Below, piece after piece: positions 10,313-26,713 of a stretch of DNA of 64,000 nucleotides (the stretch's first letter is position 1; every line of letters starts with the position of its first letter). Origin of the DNA: Eriocheir sinensis (taxonomy: Eukaryota; Arthropoda; Malacostraca; Decapoda; Varunidae); assembly GCF_024679095.1 (NCBI RefSeq), contig NW_026112164.1, forward strand, positions 869,074 through 933,073, read 5' to 3'. The notes beneath the pieces were generated by a model. It saw only the letters and a program-made list of their open reading frames with translations, was not told the DNA's origin and did no database searches. The translations under genes were made by a program, and so were the position numbers.

Positions 10313-11843
10313 ATTATTTTATATGTACTTTGTATATATATTTTTTATACGCATTTACATTATTTAATATTTATTTTGAATATATAAATTTATACAAATT
10401 AATGGTATTTCATGTGTATTTGTATATATATTTTCATATAAATTTACATAATTTTATGTGTATTTTGTACATATATTTCATTACAAATTTACCTTATTTT
10501 ATATTTATTTTGTATGTGTATTTTGTACATTTATATTTATACAAATACACATTCTTTTATTGGTATTTTGTTTATTTATTTTGATTCGAATTTAAATTAT
10601 TTTATGTGTATTTTGTTTACATTTATTTATACTTATTTACTTAATTTTATGTGTATTTTGTATATATATTTTTATAGAAATCTACGTTATTTTATGTGTA
10701 TTCGTATATATATTTTGAAACAAATTTACATTGTTTTATATGTATTTTTGCATATCTCTTTCAATAGAAGTTTACCTTATTGTAAGTGCATTTTGTATAT
10801 TTATTTCAATACAAATTTAAATATTTTATGTGTATTTTGGTATATATATTTTTATAAGAAATGCGCTATTTGATGGGAATTTTTCATCTTTATTTTCATA
10901 CAAATTTACATTATTTCATTAATATTCGGTGTATTTATTTTGATACGATTTTACATTATTCTATTTGTTTTTTGTATATATCTTTTTTTATACATATTTA
11001 CATTATTTAATGTGTATCTTGCATATATATTTCATACAAATTTATTATCTATTATTTATTTTCATACAAATACACATTCTTTTCATGATATTTTGTTTAT
11101 CTATTTTGACACGAATTTACATTACTTAATATGTATTTTGTATATATATTTTTATACGTATTTACATAATTTCATGTGTATTTTGTATATATATTTCTAT
11201 AGAAATCTACGTTATTTTAAGTGTATTCGTATATATATTTTGAAACAAATTTACATTGTTTTATATGTATTTTTGAATATCTCTTTCAATACAAATTTAC
11301 CTTACTGTATATGCATTTTGAATATTTATTTCAATACAAATTTAAATATTTTATGTGTATTTTGGTATATATATTTTTAAAATAAATGCGCTATTTTATG
11401 GGAATTTTGCATCTTTCTTTTCATACAAATTTACATTATTTTGTTGATATTCTCTGTATTTATTTTGATACGATTTTACATTATTCTATTTCTTTTTTGT
11501 ATATATTTTTTTTTATACACATTTACATTATTTAATGTGTATCTTGCATATATATTTTATACAAATTTACGTTATTTAAGTGTATTTGTTTATATATTTT
11601 CATTCAAATTTACATTATTTTATGTGTATTTTGTATATGTATTTCAATACAAATTTACCTAATTTTATGTGTATTTTGTATATTTCTTTTCATACAAATT
11701 TTAACTATTTTTGTGTATTTTTGTGTATAGTTTTGTACAAATTTAGGTTATTTTATGTACGCATTTACATTATTTAATGTGTGTTTTGTATATATATTTT
11801 TATGCAAATTTACTTTATTTTATGTGCATTTATGTAAGTTTTT
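10313..11843 (+). repeat. AT satellite, + domain
   Basis: About 10330-11250 is a direct copy of 61.84-62.78 kb with an offset of about 51.53 kb at both ends. It shares the unusual TATTATCTATTATTTATT stretch near 11043. Cassette markers lie near 10880 and 11400, about 520 bp apart. Confidence 0.87.
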
Positions 11844-12305
11844 ACTGAAATAGATATTCAAAATACATATAAAACAATGTAAATTTGTCTCAAAATATAT
11901 ATACGAATACACATAAAATAACATTGATTTCTATAAAAATATATACAAAATACACATAAAATGAAGTAAATACGTATAAAAAAATGAATACAAAATACAT
12001 ATAAAATAATGTAAAATCGTATCAAAATAAATAAACAAAATACTAATAAAAGAATGTGAATTTGTATAAATATAAATATACAAAATACACATAAAATATC
12101 GTAAATTTGTATAAACTATATACAAAAATACACAGAAGTAATTAAAGTTGTAGGAAAATAGATATATAAAATACAGCTAAAATAAACTAAATTTGAATTG
12201 AAATATATATACATAATACATAAAATAATGTAAATTTATATCAAAATATTTATACAAATACATATAATAACGTAGATTTGTTTAAACAAAATACACATTA
12301 AGTAT
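11844..12305 (-). repeat. AT satellite, inverted domain
   Basis: About 460 bp on the - strand, closely parallel to 32.39-32.84 kb. Both include ATCGTATCAAAATAAATAAA followed by a CAAAATACTA variant. The switches at both ends fall inside monomers. Confidence 0.82.
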
Positions 12306-12965
12306 ATATATCTTATACAAATTTACGTTAATATAAGTGTATTTGTTTATATATTTTCATTCAAATTTATATTATTTTATGTGTATTTTGTATATGTATT
12401 TCAATATAAATTTACCTAATTTTATGTGTATTTTGTATATTTATTTTCATACAAATTTCATTTATTTTTGTGTATTTTTATATATAGTTTTATACAAATG
12501 TACGTTATTTTATATGCATTTTGTATATGTATTTTCATACAAATACACATTCTTTTATTGATATTTTCCTTATTTATTTTGACACGAATTTACATTATTT
12601 AATGTGTATTTTGTATATACATTTTTATACGTATTTACATCATTTCATGTGTATTTTGTATATATATTTCTATAGAAATCTACGTTATTTTATGTGTATT
12701 CGTATATATATTTTGAAACAAATTCTACATTAGTTTATATGTATTTTGTATATATATTTCATTACAAATTTGCCTTATTTTATGTTTATTTTTATATCTA
12801 TTTTCATTCAAATTCAAATCATTTTATGTGTATATATTTATTTGTATTTACGTTATTTTATGTGTATTTTCTATATATATTTTCATTCAAAATTACATAT
12901 ATCGTTATTCTGTTCATTTATTTCTATACGAATTTAGATTATTTCATGTGTATTTTCTATACATA

Positions 12966-13069
<104 letters not shown>

Positions 13070-13227
13070 CTACAAATATACATTGTTTTATTGGAATTTT
13101 GTTTATTTGTTTTGATACGAATTTACATTATTTTATGTGTATTTTGTAAATATATTTTTCTACGTATTTAGGTTCTTTTATCGGAAATTTGTTTATTGAT
13201 TTTGATACGAATTTTCATTATTTTATG

Positions 13228-13359
<132 letters not shown>

Positions 13360-15088
13360 TTACATAAATTTATATGTATTTTAATATATTTTCATAGAAA
13401 TTTACTCTATTTTATGTGTATTCGTATATATATTTTGATACAAATTTACATTATTTATGTGTATTTCGCATATCTATTTCAATACAAATTTTCTTTATTG
13501 TATGTGCCTTTTGTATATTTATTTTGATACAAATTTAATTATTTTATATGTATTTTTGTATATACATTTTAAACAAATATGCGTTATTATATGGGTATTT
13601 TGCATCTTTATTTTCATACAAATTTACATTATTTTATTGATAGTCTGTTTATTTATTTTGATACGATTTTACGTTATTCTGTGTATTTTGTATAAATATT
13701 TTTAGACATATTTACATTATTTAATGTATATTTTGTACATATATTTCATGGAAATTTACGTTATCTTATGTGTATTTGTTTATATAGTTTCATACAAATT
13801 TACATTATTTTATGTGTATTTTGTATATGTATTTCAATAAAAATTTGCCTAATTTCATGTGTATTTTGCATATCTGTTTTCAAACAAATTTAAATTATTT
13901 TTGTGTATTTTTGTATATATTTTTATTCAAATTTTTGTTATTTTATCTGTATTTTGTATATATATTTTCCTACAAATATACATTCTTTTAGAGGAAATTT
14001 TGTTTATTTATTTTGATACGAATTTACATTATTTTATGTGTATTTTGTATATATAGTTTTCTATGTATTTACATTATTTAATGTGTGTTTTGTATATAAA
14101 TTTTCAAAAAAATTTACGTTATTTTATTGTGTGTATTCGTATATATTTTGATACAAATTTACTTTATTTTATGTGTTTTTTGCATATCTATTTCAATAAA
14201 AATCTACCTAATTGTATGTGTATTTTGTATATTTATTTTAATACAAATTTAATTATTTCATATGTATTTTTTTATATATTTTTTCTTAAATATGAGTTAT
14301 TTTATGGGTATATTGCATCTTTAATTTTATAAATTTTTACATTACGTACATATCTTTTATACGTATTTATATTATTTAATGTGTATTTTGTTTATATATT
14401 TTTATACAAATTTACGTTATTATATGTGTATTTGAATATATATTTTGATACAAATTTACATTATTTTATGTATTTTCTATATTTATTTCAATTCAAATTT
14501 AGCTTATTTTATGTGTCTTTTGTATATCTATTTTCATACAATTTTTTTTTGTTTATTTTTGTATATAGTTTTATACAATTTTACGTTATTTTATGTTTAT
14601 TTTGTATATTTATATTTTTACTAGTATAGATTCTTTTTTTGGTTTTTAGTTTATTTATTTTGATACGAATTTACATTATGTATTATTTTATGTTGTATAC
14701 ATTTTCTTATACGTATTTACTTCATTTTAAGTGTATTTTGTATATATTTTTATAGAAATCTACGTTATTTTATGTGTATTCGTACATATATTTTGAAAGA
14801 AATTTACATTGATTTATATGTATTTTGCATATCTATTTCAATACAAATTTACCTTATTGTATGTTCATTTTGTATATCTATTGTAATACAAATTTAAATA
14901 TTTTATGTGTATTTTGGTATATATATTTTCATAAAAAATGCGTTGTTTTATGGGTATTTTGCATCTTTATTTTCATACAAATTTACATTATTTTATTAAT
15001 ATTCTGTGTATTTATTTTGATACTATTTTACATTATTCTATTTGTCTTTTGTATATATTTTTTATACATATTTACATTATTTAATGTG

Positions 15089-15093
<5 letters not shown>

Positions 15094-15175
<82 letters not shown>
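15094..15175. repeat. (TA)n tract, about 82 bp
   Basis: Pure TA followed by a T-run. The paralogue at 56700-56730 reads straight through with a short TATATATA, so the tract marks where this copy departs from 55.0-56.7 kb. Confidence 0.92.
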
Positions 15176-15449
<274 letters not shown>

Positions 15450-15748
15450 CATACAAATTTACGTTTTTTTAAGTGTATTTGTTTATATATTTTCACTCAA
15501 ATTTACATTATTTTATGTGTATTTTGTATATGTATTTCAATACAAATTTAAATATTTTTTGTGTATTTTGGTATATATATTTTTATAAAAAATGCGCTAT
15601 TTTATGGGAATTTTGCATCTTTCTTTTAATACAAATTTACATTATTTTATTGATATTCTGTGTATTTATATTGATAGGATTTTACATTATTCTATTTCTT
15701 TTTTGTATATATTTTTTTATACACATTTACATTATTTAATGTGTATCT

Positions 15749-15853
15749 GCTGGTAAACTCTGGAACAATCTTCCTTCATCTGTATTTCCTCCTGCCTACG
15801 ACTTGAACTCTTTCAAGAGGAGGGTATCAGGACACCTCTCCTCCTGTATTTGA
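15749..15853 (+). pseudogene. C-terminal remnant of a LINE ORF2 (reverse transcriptase protein)
   Basis: The frame reads 34 residues, beginning AGKLWNNLPSSV and containing DLNSFKRRVSGHL, then stops at TGA (15851-15853). LWNxLP followed by SFKxx(V/L) is typical of the extreme C-terminus of non-LTR retrotransposon ORF2 proteins of jockey/CR1/RTE-like groups, downstream of the polymerase domain. No start, endonuclease or catalytic motif is present because the element is 5'-truncated, so it cannot encode an active enzyme. Assignment to one LINE clade is not possible from so short a piece. Confidence 0.72.
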
Positions 15854-15977
15854 TCTTCCTTTCGGCCACCTCTTTTGTTTTACTTTAGGAGCAGCGAGTA
15901 GCGGGCTTTTTTTTTATTATTGTTTTCTTTTTTTGTTGCCCTTGAGCTGCCTCCTTTGTTGTAAAAAAAAAAAAAAA
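15749..15977 (+). mobile_element. 5'-truncated LINE, 3' end with poly(A) tail
   Basis: A 229-bp non-satellite insert ends in a run of about 16 A. It begins within the 3' end of an open frame (15749-15853), followed by an untranslated tail with GAGCAGCGAGTAGCGGGC, a T-rich stretch and CTTGAGCTGCCTCCTTTG just before the poly(A). It is flanked by ATCT at 15745-15748 and 15978-15981. Without the insert, the flanks join to give GTGTATCTTGCATATATATT, as seen near 11535 and, in rc, near 20463. 5' truncation, an A tail and a short target duplication are hallmarks of LINE target-primed reverse transcription. The tail resembles elements I recall from decapods. Confidence 0.85.
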
Positions 15978-18535
15978 ATCTTGCATATATATTTTATACA
16001 AATTTACATTATTTTAAGTGTATTTGTTTATATATTTTCATTCAAATTTACATTATTTTATGTGTATTTTGTATATGTATTTCAATTCAAATTTACCAAT
16101 TTTTTTGTGTATTTTGTATATTTATTTTCATACAAATTTAAAATATTTTTTTGTATTTTTGTATATAGTTTGATGCAAATTTAGGTTATTTTATGTGTAT
16201 TTTGTATATCTATTTTCATACAAATACACTTTCTTTTATTAATATTTTGTTTATTTATTTTGACGCGAATTTACATTATTTAATGTGTATTTTGTATATA
16301 TATTTTTACACGTATTTACATCATCTCATGTGTATTTTGTATATATATTCCTATAGAAATCAACGTTATTTTATGTGTATTCGTATATATTTTCTGAAAC
16401 AAATTTACACTGTTTTTGGTGTATTTTCCGTACTTTTTCAATACAAATTAACCTTATTGTATATGCATTTTGTATATTAATTTTCATACAAATTTAATTA
16501 TTCTATGTGTATTTTTGTATATGTATTTTTAAAAAAAATATGCTTTATTTTATGGGTATTTTGCATCTTTATTTTCATACAAATTTAAATTATTTTATTG
16601 ATATTCTGTGTACTTATTTTGATACGATTTTACATTATTCTATGTGTATTTAGTATATATATTTTATACAAATGTACGTTATTTTATGTGTATTTGTTTT
16701 CATTTCATACAAATTTACATAATTTAACGTGTATTTTGTACATGTATTTAAATACAAATTTAACTAATTATATGTGTATTTTGTATATCTATTTTCATAC
16801 AAATTGATATTATTATTTTTTTTTTGTATATATTTTTATACAAATTTTCGTTATTTTATGTGTATTTTGGGGATTTATTTTCATATAAATATACGTTTTT
16901 TATCGGAATTTTGTTTATTTATTTTGATACGAATTTACATTATTTTAGGTGTATTTGATATATATATTTTTATACTTATTTACATCATTTGATATGTATT
17001 GTGTATGTATATTTTCATAGAAATTTACTCTATTTTAGGTGTATTCGTATATATATTTTGATACAAATTTACATTATTTATGTGTATTTTGCATATCTAT
17101 TTAAATACAAATTTACTTTATTGTGTATATATATTTTTATACATTATTTAATGTTTATTTTGAATATATATTTTTATACTAATTCATGTTATTTTATGTG
17201 TATTTGTATTTATATTTTCATACAAAATTATATTATTTTATGTGTATTTTGTACATATATTTCATTACAAATTTACCTTATTTATGTTTATTTTGTATAT
17301 TTATTTCATTCAATTTTAAAATATTTTAAGTGTATATTTGTATTTGTATTCAGGTTATTTTATGTGTATTTTCTGTATATATTTTCATCCAAAATTCCAT
17401 TATTTTTTTGGTATTTTGTTAATTTGATTCGATACAAATTTAGATTATTTCATTGGTATTTTGTATACATATTTTTATACGCATGTACATTATTTAATGT
17501 ATGTTTTGTAGATATATTTTTATGCAAATCTACATTCTTTTATTGATATTCTGTGTATTTATTTTGATACGATTTTACATTATTCTATGTATATTTTGTA
17601 TATATATTTTATACAAATGTACGTTATTTTATGTGAATTTGTTTTAATTTCATACAAATTTACATTATTTTATGTGTATTTTGTATATGTATTTCAATAC
17701 AAATTTACCTAATTTTATGTTTATTTTGTATATTTATTTTCATTCAAATTTAAATTAGTGTTGTGTATTTTTGTATATAGTTTTATACTAATTTACGTTA
17801 TTTTATTTGTATTTTGTATATCTATTTTCAAACAAATACACATTCTTTTATTGATATTTTGTTTATTTATTTTGACGCGAGTTTACATTATTTAATGTGT
17901 AATTTGTATATATATTTTTATACGTATTTACATCATTTCATGTGTATTTTGTATATATATTGTTAAATAAATCAATGTTATTTTATGCGTATTCGTATAT
18001 ATATTTTTAAACAAATTTACACTGATTTACGTGTATTTTGCATATTTTTTCAATACAAATTTACCTTATTGTATGTGCATTTTGTATATTAATTTTAATA
18101 CAAAAACACATTCTTTTATTGATATTTTAATTATTTATTTTGACACGAATTTAAATTATTTAATGTGTATTTTGTATATATATTTTTATACTTATTTACT
18201 ACATTTCATTTGTATTTTGAATATATATTTATATAGAAATCTACGTTATTTTATGTGTATTCGTATATATATTTTGAACAAATTTACATTATTTTATGTG
18301 TATTTTGTATATATATTTCATTATAAATTTGCCTTATTTTAAGTTTATTTTTATATCTATTTTCATTCAAATTCAAATCATTTTATGTGTATATATTCAT
18401 TTGTATTTACGTTATTTTATGTGTATTTTCTATATATATTTTCATACAAAATTACATTATTTTATCGGTATTTTGTTCATTTATTTCGATACGAATTTAG
18501 ATTATTTCATGTGTATTTTCTATACATATACATAT

Positions 18536-18993
18536 AGAGTAAATTTCTGTGAAATATATATTCAAAATACATCTAAAATTATGTAAATAAGTATAAAAAT
18601 ATATATCAAATACACCTAAAAAAAATGAAAATTCGTATCAAAATAAATAAATAAAATTCCGATAAAAGAACGTAAATTCGAATTAAAATAAATAAACAAA
18701 ATACCAATAAAAGAATGTGTATTTGGATAAATATAAATATACAAAATACACATACAAAATAAACATAAAATAAGGTAGATTTGTAATAAAATATATGTAC
18801 AAAATACACATAAAATAATGTAAATTTATATGAAAATATATATACAAATACACACAAAATACCATGAGTTTGTATAAAAATATATATTCAAAATAAATAT
18901 TAAATAATGGAAAAGCGTATAAAAATATATATACAAAGTACATATAAAATAATGTAAATTCGTATCAATATAAATCAACAAAACACCAGTAAA
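18536..18993 (-). repeat. AT satellite, inverted domain
   Basis: About 460 bp on the - strand. From about 18680 to 18960 it is the reverse complement of the type at 48.15-48.44 and 41.55-41.82 kb, with the TTTGGATAAATATAAATATA variant. It begins right after the TATACATATACATATAG stretch. Confidence 0.83.
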
Positions 18994-19379
18994 ATAATAT
19001 ATGTTTATATATATTTATTTAGAAATCTACGTTATTTTATGTGTATTTTACAAATACACATTCTTTTATTTTATTGTTTATTTACATTTATACGAATTTA
19101 CATTATTTTATGTGTATTTTGTATACATTTTTTATACGTATTTACTTAATATTATGTGTATTTTGTATATTTATTTTCATACAAATTGAAATTATTTTTG
19201 TTTATTTTTTTATATATTTTCAAACAAATTTTCGTTATTTTATGTGTATTTTGTATATTTATTTTTTCTACAAATATACGTTCTTTTATCTGAATTTTGT
19301 TTTTTGAATTTGAAACGAATTTATCTTATTTTTTATATCTATTTTCATACAAATTAAAATACTTCTGTGTGTTTTTGTA
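18994..19379 (+). repeat. AT satellite, short + domain
   Basis: About 385 bp of + monomers. The part at about 19150-19340 resembles 30750-30930, with a TTTTTTCTACAAATATACG variant in both. The right edge is a TGTAATACACAG turn. Confidence 0.8.
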
Positions 19380-21840
19380 ATACACAGAAATACACTTAAA
19401 ATAACGTAAATTTGTATAAGATATATATGCAAGATACACATTAAATAAAGTAAATGTGTATAAAAAATATATATACAAAAAACAAATAGAATAATGTAAA
19501 ATCGTATCAAAATAAATACACAGAATATCAATAAAATAATGTAAATTTGTATGAAAATATAGATACAAAATTCCGAAAAATTATCGCATTTTTTATGAAA
19601 ATATATTTACCAAAATACACATAAAATATTTAAATTTGTATTGAAATAAATATGCAAAATGCATATACAGTAAGGTAAATTTGTATTGAAAGAGATATTC
19701 AAAAATACATATAAAACAATGTAAATTTGTTTCAAAATATATATACGAATACACATAAAATAAAGTAGATTTCTATAGAAATATATATTCAAAATACATG
19801 AAATTATGTAAATACGTATAAAATATATATACAAAATACATATCAAATAATGTAAATTCGTGTCAAAATAAATAAACAAAATATCATGAAAAGAATGTGT
19901 ATTTTTATGAAAATAGATAATAGATAATAAATTTGTATAAAATATATATGCAAGATACTCATTAAATAATGTAAATATGTATAAAAAAGTATATACAAAA
20001 AACAAATAGAATAACGTAACATCGTATCAAAATAAATACACCGAATATTAATAAAATAATGTAAATTTGCATGAAAATAAAGATGCAAAACTCCCATAAA
20101 ATAGCGCATTTCTTATAAAAATATATATTCCAAAATACACATTAAATATTTAAATTTGCATTGAAATAAATATACAAAATGCACATACAATAAGGTAAAT
20201 TTGTATTGAAAGAGATATGCAAAAATACATATAAAACAATGTAAATTTGTTTCAAAATATATATACGAATACAAATAAAAAAACGTAGATTTCTATAAAA
20301 ATATATATACAAAATACACATAAAATTAAGTAAATACGTATAAAAAAAATATACAAAATACACATAAAATAATGTAATTTCGAATTAAAATAAATGTAAA
20401 TTTGAATGAAAATATAAAAACAAATACACTTAAAATAACGTAAATTTGTATAAAATATATATGCAAGATACACATTAAATAATGTAAATGTGTATAAAAA
20501 AATATATACAATAAACAAATAGAAAAATGTAAAATCGTATCAATATAAATGTACAAAATACACATACAAAATAAACATAAAATAAGGTAAATTTGTAATG
20601 AAATATATGAACAAAATACACATAAAATAATGTAAATTTATATGAAAATATATATACAAATACACATAAAATACCATGAATTTGTATAAAATTAAATATT
20701 CAAAATAAATATTAAATAACGTAAATACGTATAAAAATATATATACAAAGTACATATAAAATAATGTAAATTCGTATCAATATAAATGAACAAAATACCA
20801 ATAAAATAATATATATTTGAATGAAAATAGATTTACAAAATACACATAACCTAACTAAAATTTGTATTGAAATATATACAAAAATACATAAAAATAATTT
20901 GAGTTTGTATGAAAATAGATATTCAAAATACACATAAAAATAGGTAAATTTCTTTTGAAATATATATACAAAATTCCCATAAAATATTGTAAATTTGTAT
21001 CAAAATATATAAACAAACACACATAAAATAACGTCAAATCGTATCAAAATGAATGAGCAGAATATCAATAAAATAACGTAAATTTGTATGTAAATAAAGA
21101 TGCAAAATTACCATAAAATAAAGCATATTTTTATAAAAATACATATAGAAAAATACACTTAGAATAATTAAATTTGTATTAAAAATAATATACAAAATGA
21201 ATATACAATAAATTTAAATGTGATTATATTAAATGAAATAAATATACAAAATAAACATAAAATAAGGTAAATTTGTAATAAAATATATGTAAGAATACAG
21301 ATAAAATAATATAAATTTGTATGAAAATATATATTCAAATACACATAAAATAACATGAATTTGTATAAAATTTGTTTCAAAATATATACGAATACACACA
21401 ATAAAATAACGTAAATTTTTATGAAAATGTATATATAAAATGCACATAAAAAAATTTAAATACGTAGAAAAATATATATACAAAATACACATAAAATAAT
21501 GTAAATTCGTAAAAATTAAATACAAAATTCAATAAAAGAATGTATATTTGTAGGAAAATATATATACAAAAAACAAATAAAATAACTAGAATTTGTATAA
21601 AAATATATACAAAAATACACAAAAATAATTTAAATTTGTTTGGAAATAGATATGCAAAATACACATAAAGTTAGGCAAATTTGTATTGAAATACATTTAC
21701 AAGACTCACATAAAATAATGTAAATTTGTATGAAATTATATCATCAAATACATATAACATAACGTAGGTTGGGATAAGTTATATATTCAAAGTATACATT
21801 AAATATTTTAAATATGTTTAAAAATATATTATATTATATA
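19380..21840 (-). repeat. AT satellite, inverted domain
   Basis: About 19.39-20.54 kb is a direct copy of 33.26-34.42 kb (offset about 13.87 kb), sharing a short TTAAAATAAATGTAAATTTG fusion near 20390. About 20.7-21.2 kb matches 36.48-37.02 kb. 21.2-21.84 kb belongs to the junction III block. Cassette markers lie near 19590, 20110 and 21120. Confidence 0.87.
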
Positions 21841-24400
<2,560 letters not shown>

Positions 24401-25131
24401 ATACACATAAAATATTTAAATTTGTATTGAAATAAATATACAAAATGCACATACAATAAGGTAAACTTCTATTGAAAGAGATATGCAAAAATACATATAA
24501 AACAATGTAAATTTGTTTCAAAATATATATACGAATACACATAAAATAACGTAGATTTCTATAAAAATATATGTACAAAATACACATAAAATTAAGTAAA
24601 TACGTATAAAAAAATGTAAACAAAATACACATAAAATAATGTAAACTCGAAACAAAATAAATAAACAAAATACCAATAAAAGAATGTGTATATGTATAAA
24701 TATAAATATACAAAATACACATACAAAATAAACATAAAATAAGGTAAATTTGTAATGAAATATATGTACAAAATACACATAAAATAGTGTAAATTTATAT
24801 GAAAATATATATACAAATACTCATAAAATATAATGAATTTGTATAAAATTATATATTCAAAATAAATATTAAATAATGTAAATGCGTATAAAAATATATA
24901 TACAAAGTACATATAAAATAATGTAAATTCGTATCAATATAAATCAACAAAATACCAATAAAATAATATATATTTGAATGAAAATAGATTTACAAAATAT
25001 ACATAACATAACTAAAATTTGTTTTGAAATATATACAAAAATACATAAAAATATTTTGAGTTTGTATGAAAATAGATATTCAAAATACATATAAAACTAG
25101 GTAAATTTCTTTTGAAATATATATACAAAAT
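24401..25131 (-). repeat. AT satellite, inverted domain
   Basis: 24.40-24.95 kb is the reverse complement of the 10.32-10.85 and 61.83-62.37 kb type, including the ACTTCTATTGAAAGAGATAT variant. The rest matches 36.5-36.73 kb. The left turn contains the palindrome TGTACATGTA. Confidence 0.85.
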
Positions 25132-26713
25132 ATAGTTTTATAAAATTTTACGTTATTTTATGTGAATTTTGTATATTTATATTTATACAAGTAAACATTC
25201 TTTTATTGGCATTTAGTTTATTTATTTTGATACGAATCTACATTATTTTATGTGTATTTTGTATACATTTTCTTATACGTATTTACTTCATTTTATTTGA
25301 ATTTTGTATATATTTTTTTATAGAAATCTACGTTATTTTATGTGTATTCGTATATATATTTTGAAACAAATTTACATTGTTTTATGTGTATTTTGCATAT
25401 CTATTTCGATACAAATTTACCTTATTGCATGTGCATTTTGTATATTTATTGTAATACAAATTTAAATATTTTGTGTATTTTGGTATATATATTTTCATAA
25501 AAAATGCGTTGTTTTATGGGTATTTTGCATCTTTATTTTCATACAAATTTACATTATTTTATTAATATTCTGTGTATTTATTTTGATACTATTTTACATT
25601 ATTCTATTTGTGTTTTGTATATATTTTTTTATACATATTTACATTATTTAATGTTTATTTTCTATATATATTTCATACAAATTTACGTTATTTTAAGTGT
25701 ATTTGTTTATATATTTTCATTCAAATTTACAGTATTTTATGTGTATTTTGTATATGTATTTCAATAGAAATTTAACTAGTTTTATGTGTATTTTGTATAT
25801 ATATTTTTATACAAATTTAAATTATTTTTATATATTTTTTTAATAGAGTTTTATACAAATTTACAATATTTTATGTGTATTTTGTATATCTATTTTCATA
25901 CAAATACACATTCTTTTATTGATATTTTGTTTATTTATTTTGATGCGAATTTACATTATTTAATGTGTATTGTGTATATATATTTTTATACGTATTTACG
26001 TCATTTCATGTGTATTTTGTATATATATTTCTATAGAAATATACGTTATTTTATGTGTATTCGTATATATATTTTGAAACAAATATACATTGTTTTATGT
26101 GCATTTTGTATATTTTTTCAATAAAAATTCCCCTTATGGTACATGTATTTTGTATATAAATTTTAATACAAATTCAATTATTCTATGTGTATTCTTGTAT
26201 ATGTATTTTTAAAAAAATATGCTTTATTTTATGGGTATTTTGCATCTTTATTTTCATACAAAATTACATTATTTTATTGATATTCTGTGTATTTATTTTG
26301 ATACGATTTTACATTAATCTATGTATATTTTGTATATCTATTTTATACAAATGTACGTTATTTTATGTGAATTTGTTTTCATTTCATACAAATTTACATT
26401 ATTTTATGTGTATTTTGTACATGTATTTAAATACAAATTTAACTAATTATATGTGTATTTTGTATATCTATTTTCATACAAATTGAAATTTATTTTTTTG
26501 TTTTTTTGTATATACTTTTATTCAAATTTACGTAATTTTATGTGTATTTTGTATATTTATTTTCTTACATATATACGTTTTTTTTTATCAGAATTTTGTT
26601 TATTTATTTTGATACGAATTTTCATTTTTTAGGTGTATTTGATATATATATTTTTATACTTATTTACATAATTTTATATGTATTTTGAATATATATTTTC
26701 ATAGAAATTTACA
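25132..26713 (+). repeat. AT satellite, + domain copied at 43.6 and 56.2 kb
   Basis: The whole domain is a direct copy of 56.19-57.77 kb; offsets of about 31.06 kb are found at 25132, 25504 and 26219. It is also related to 43.56-45.42 kb. At its right edge AAATTTACAAGG replaces the AAATTTACTCTAT seen in both relatives. Confidence 0.88.
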
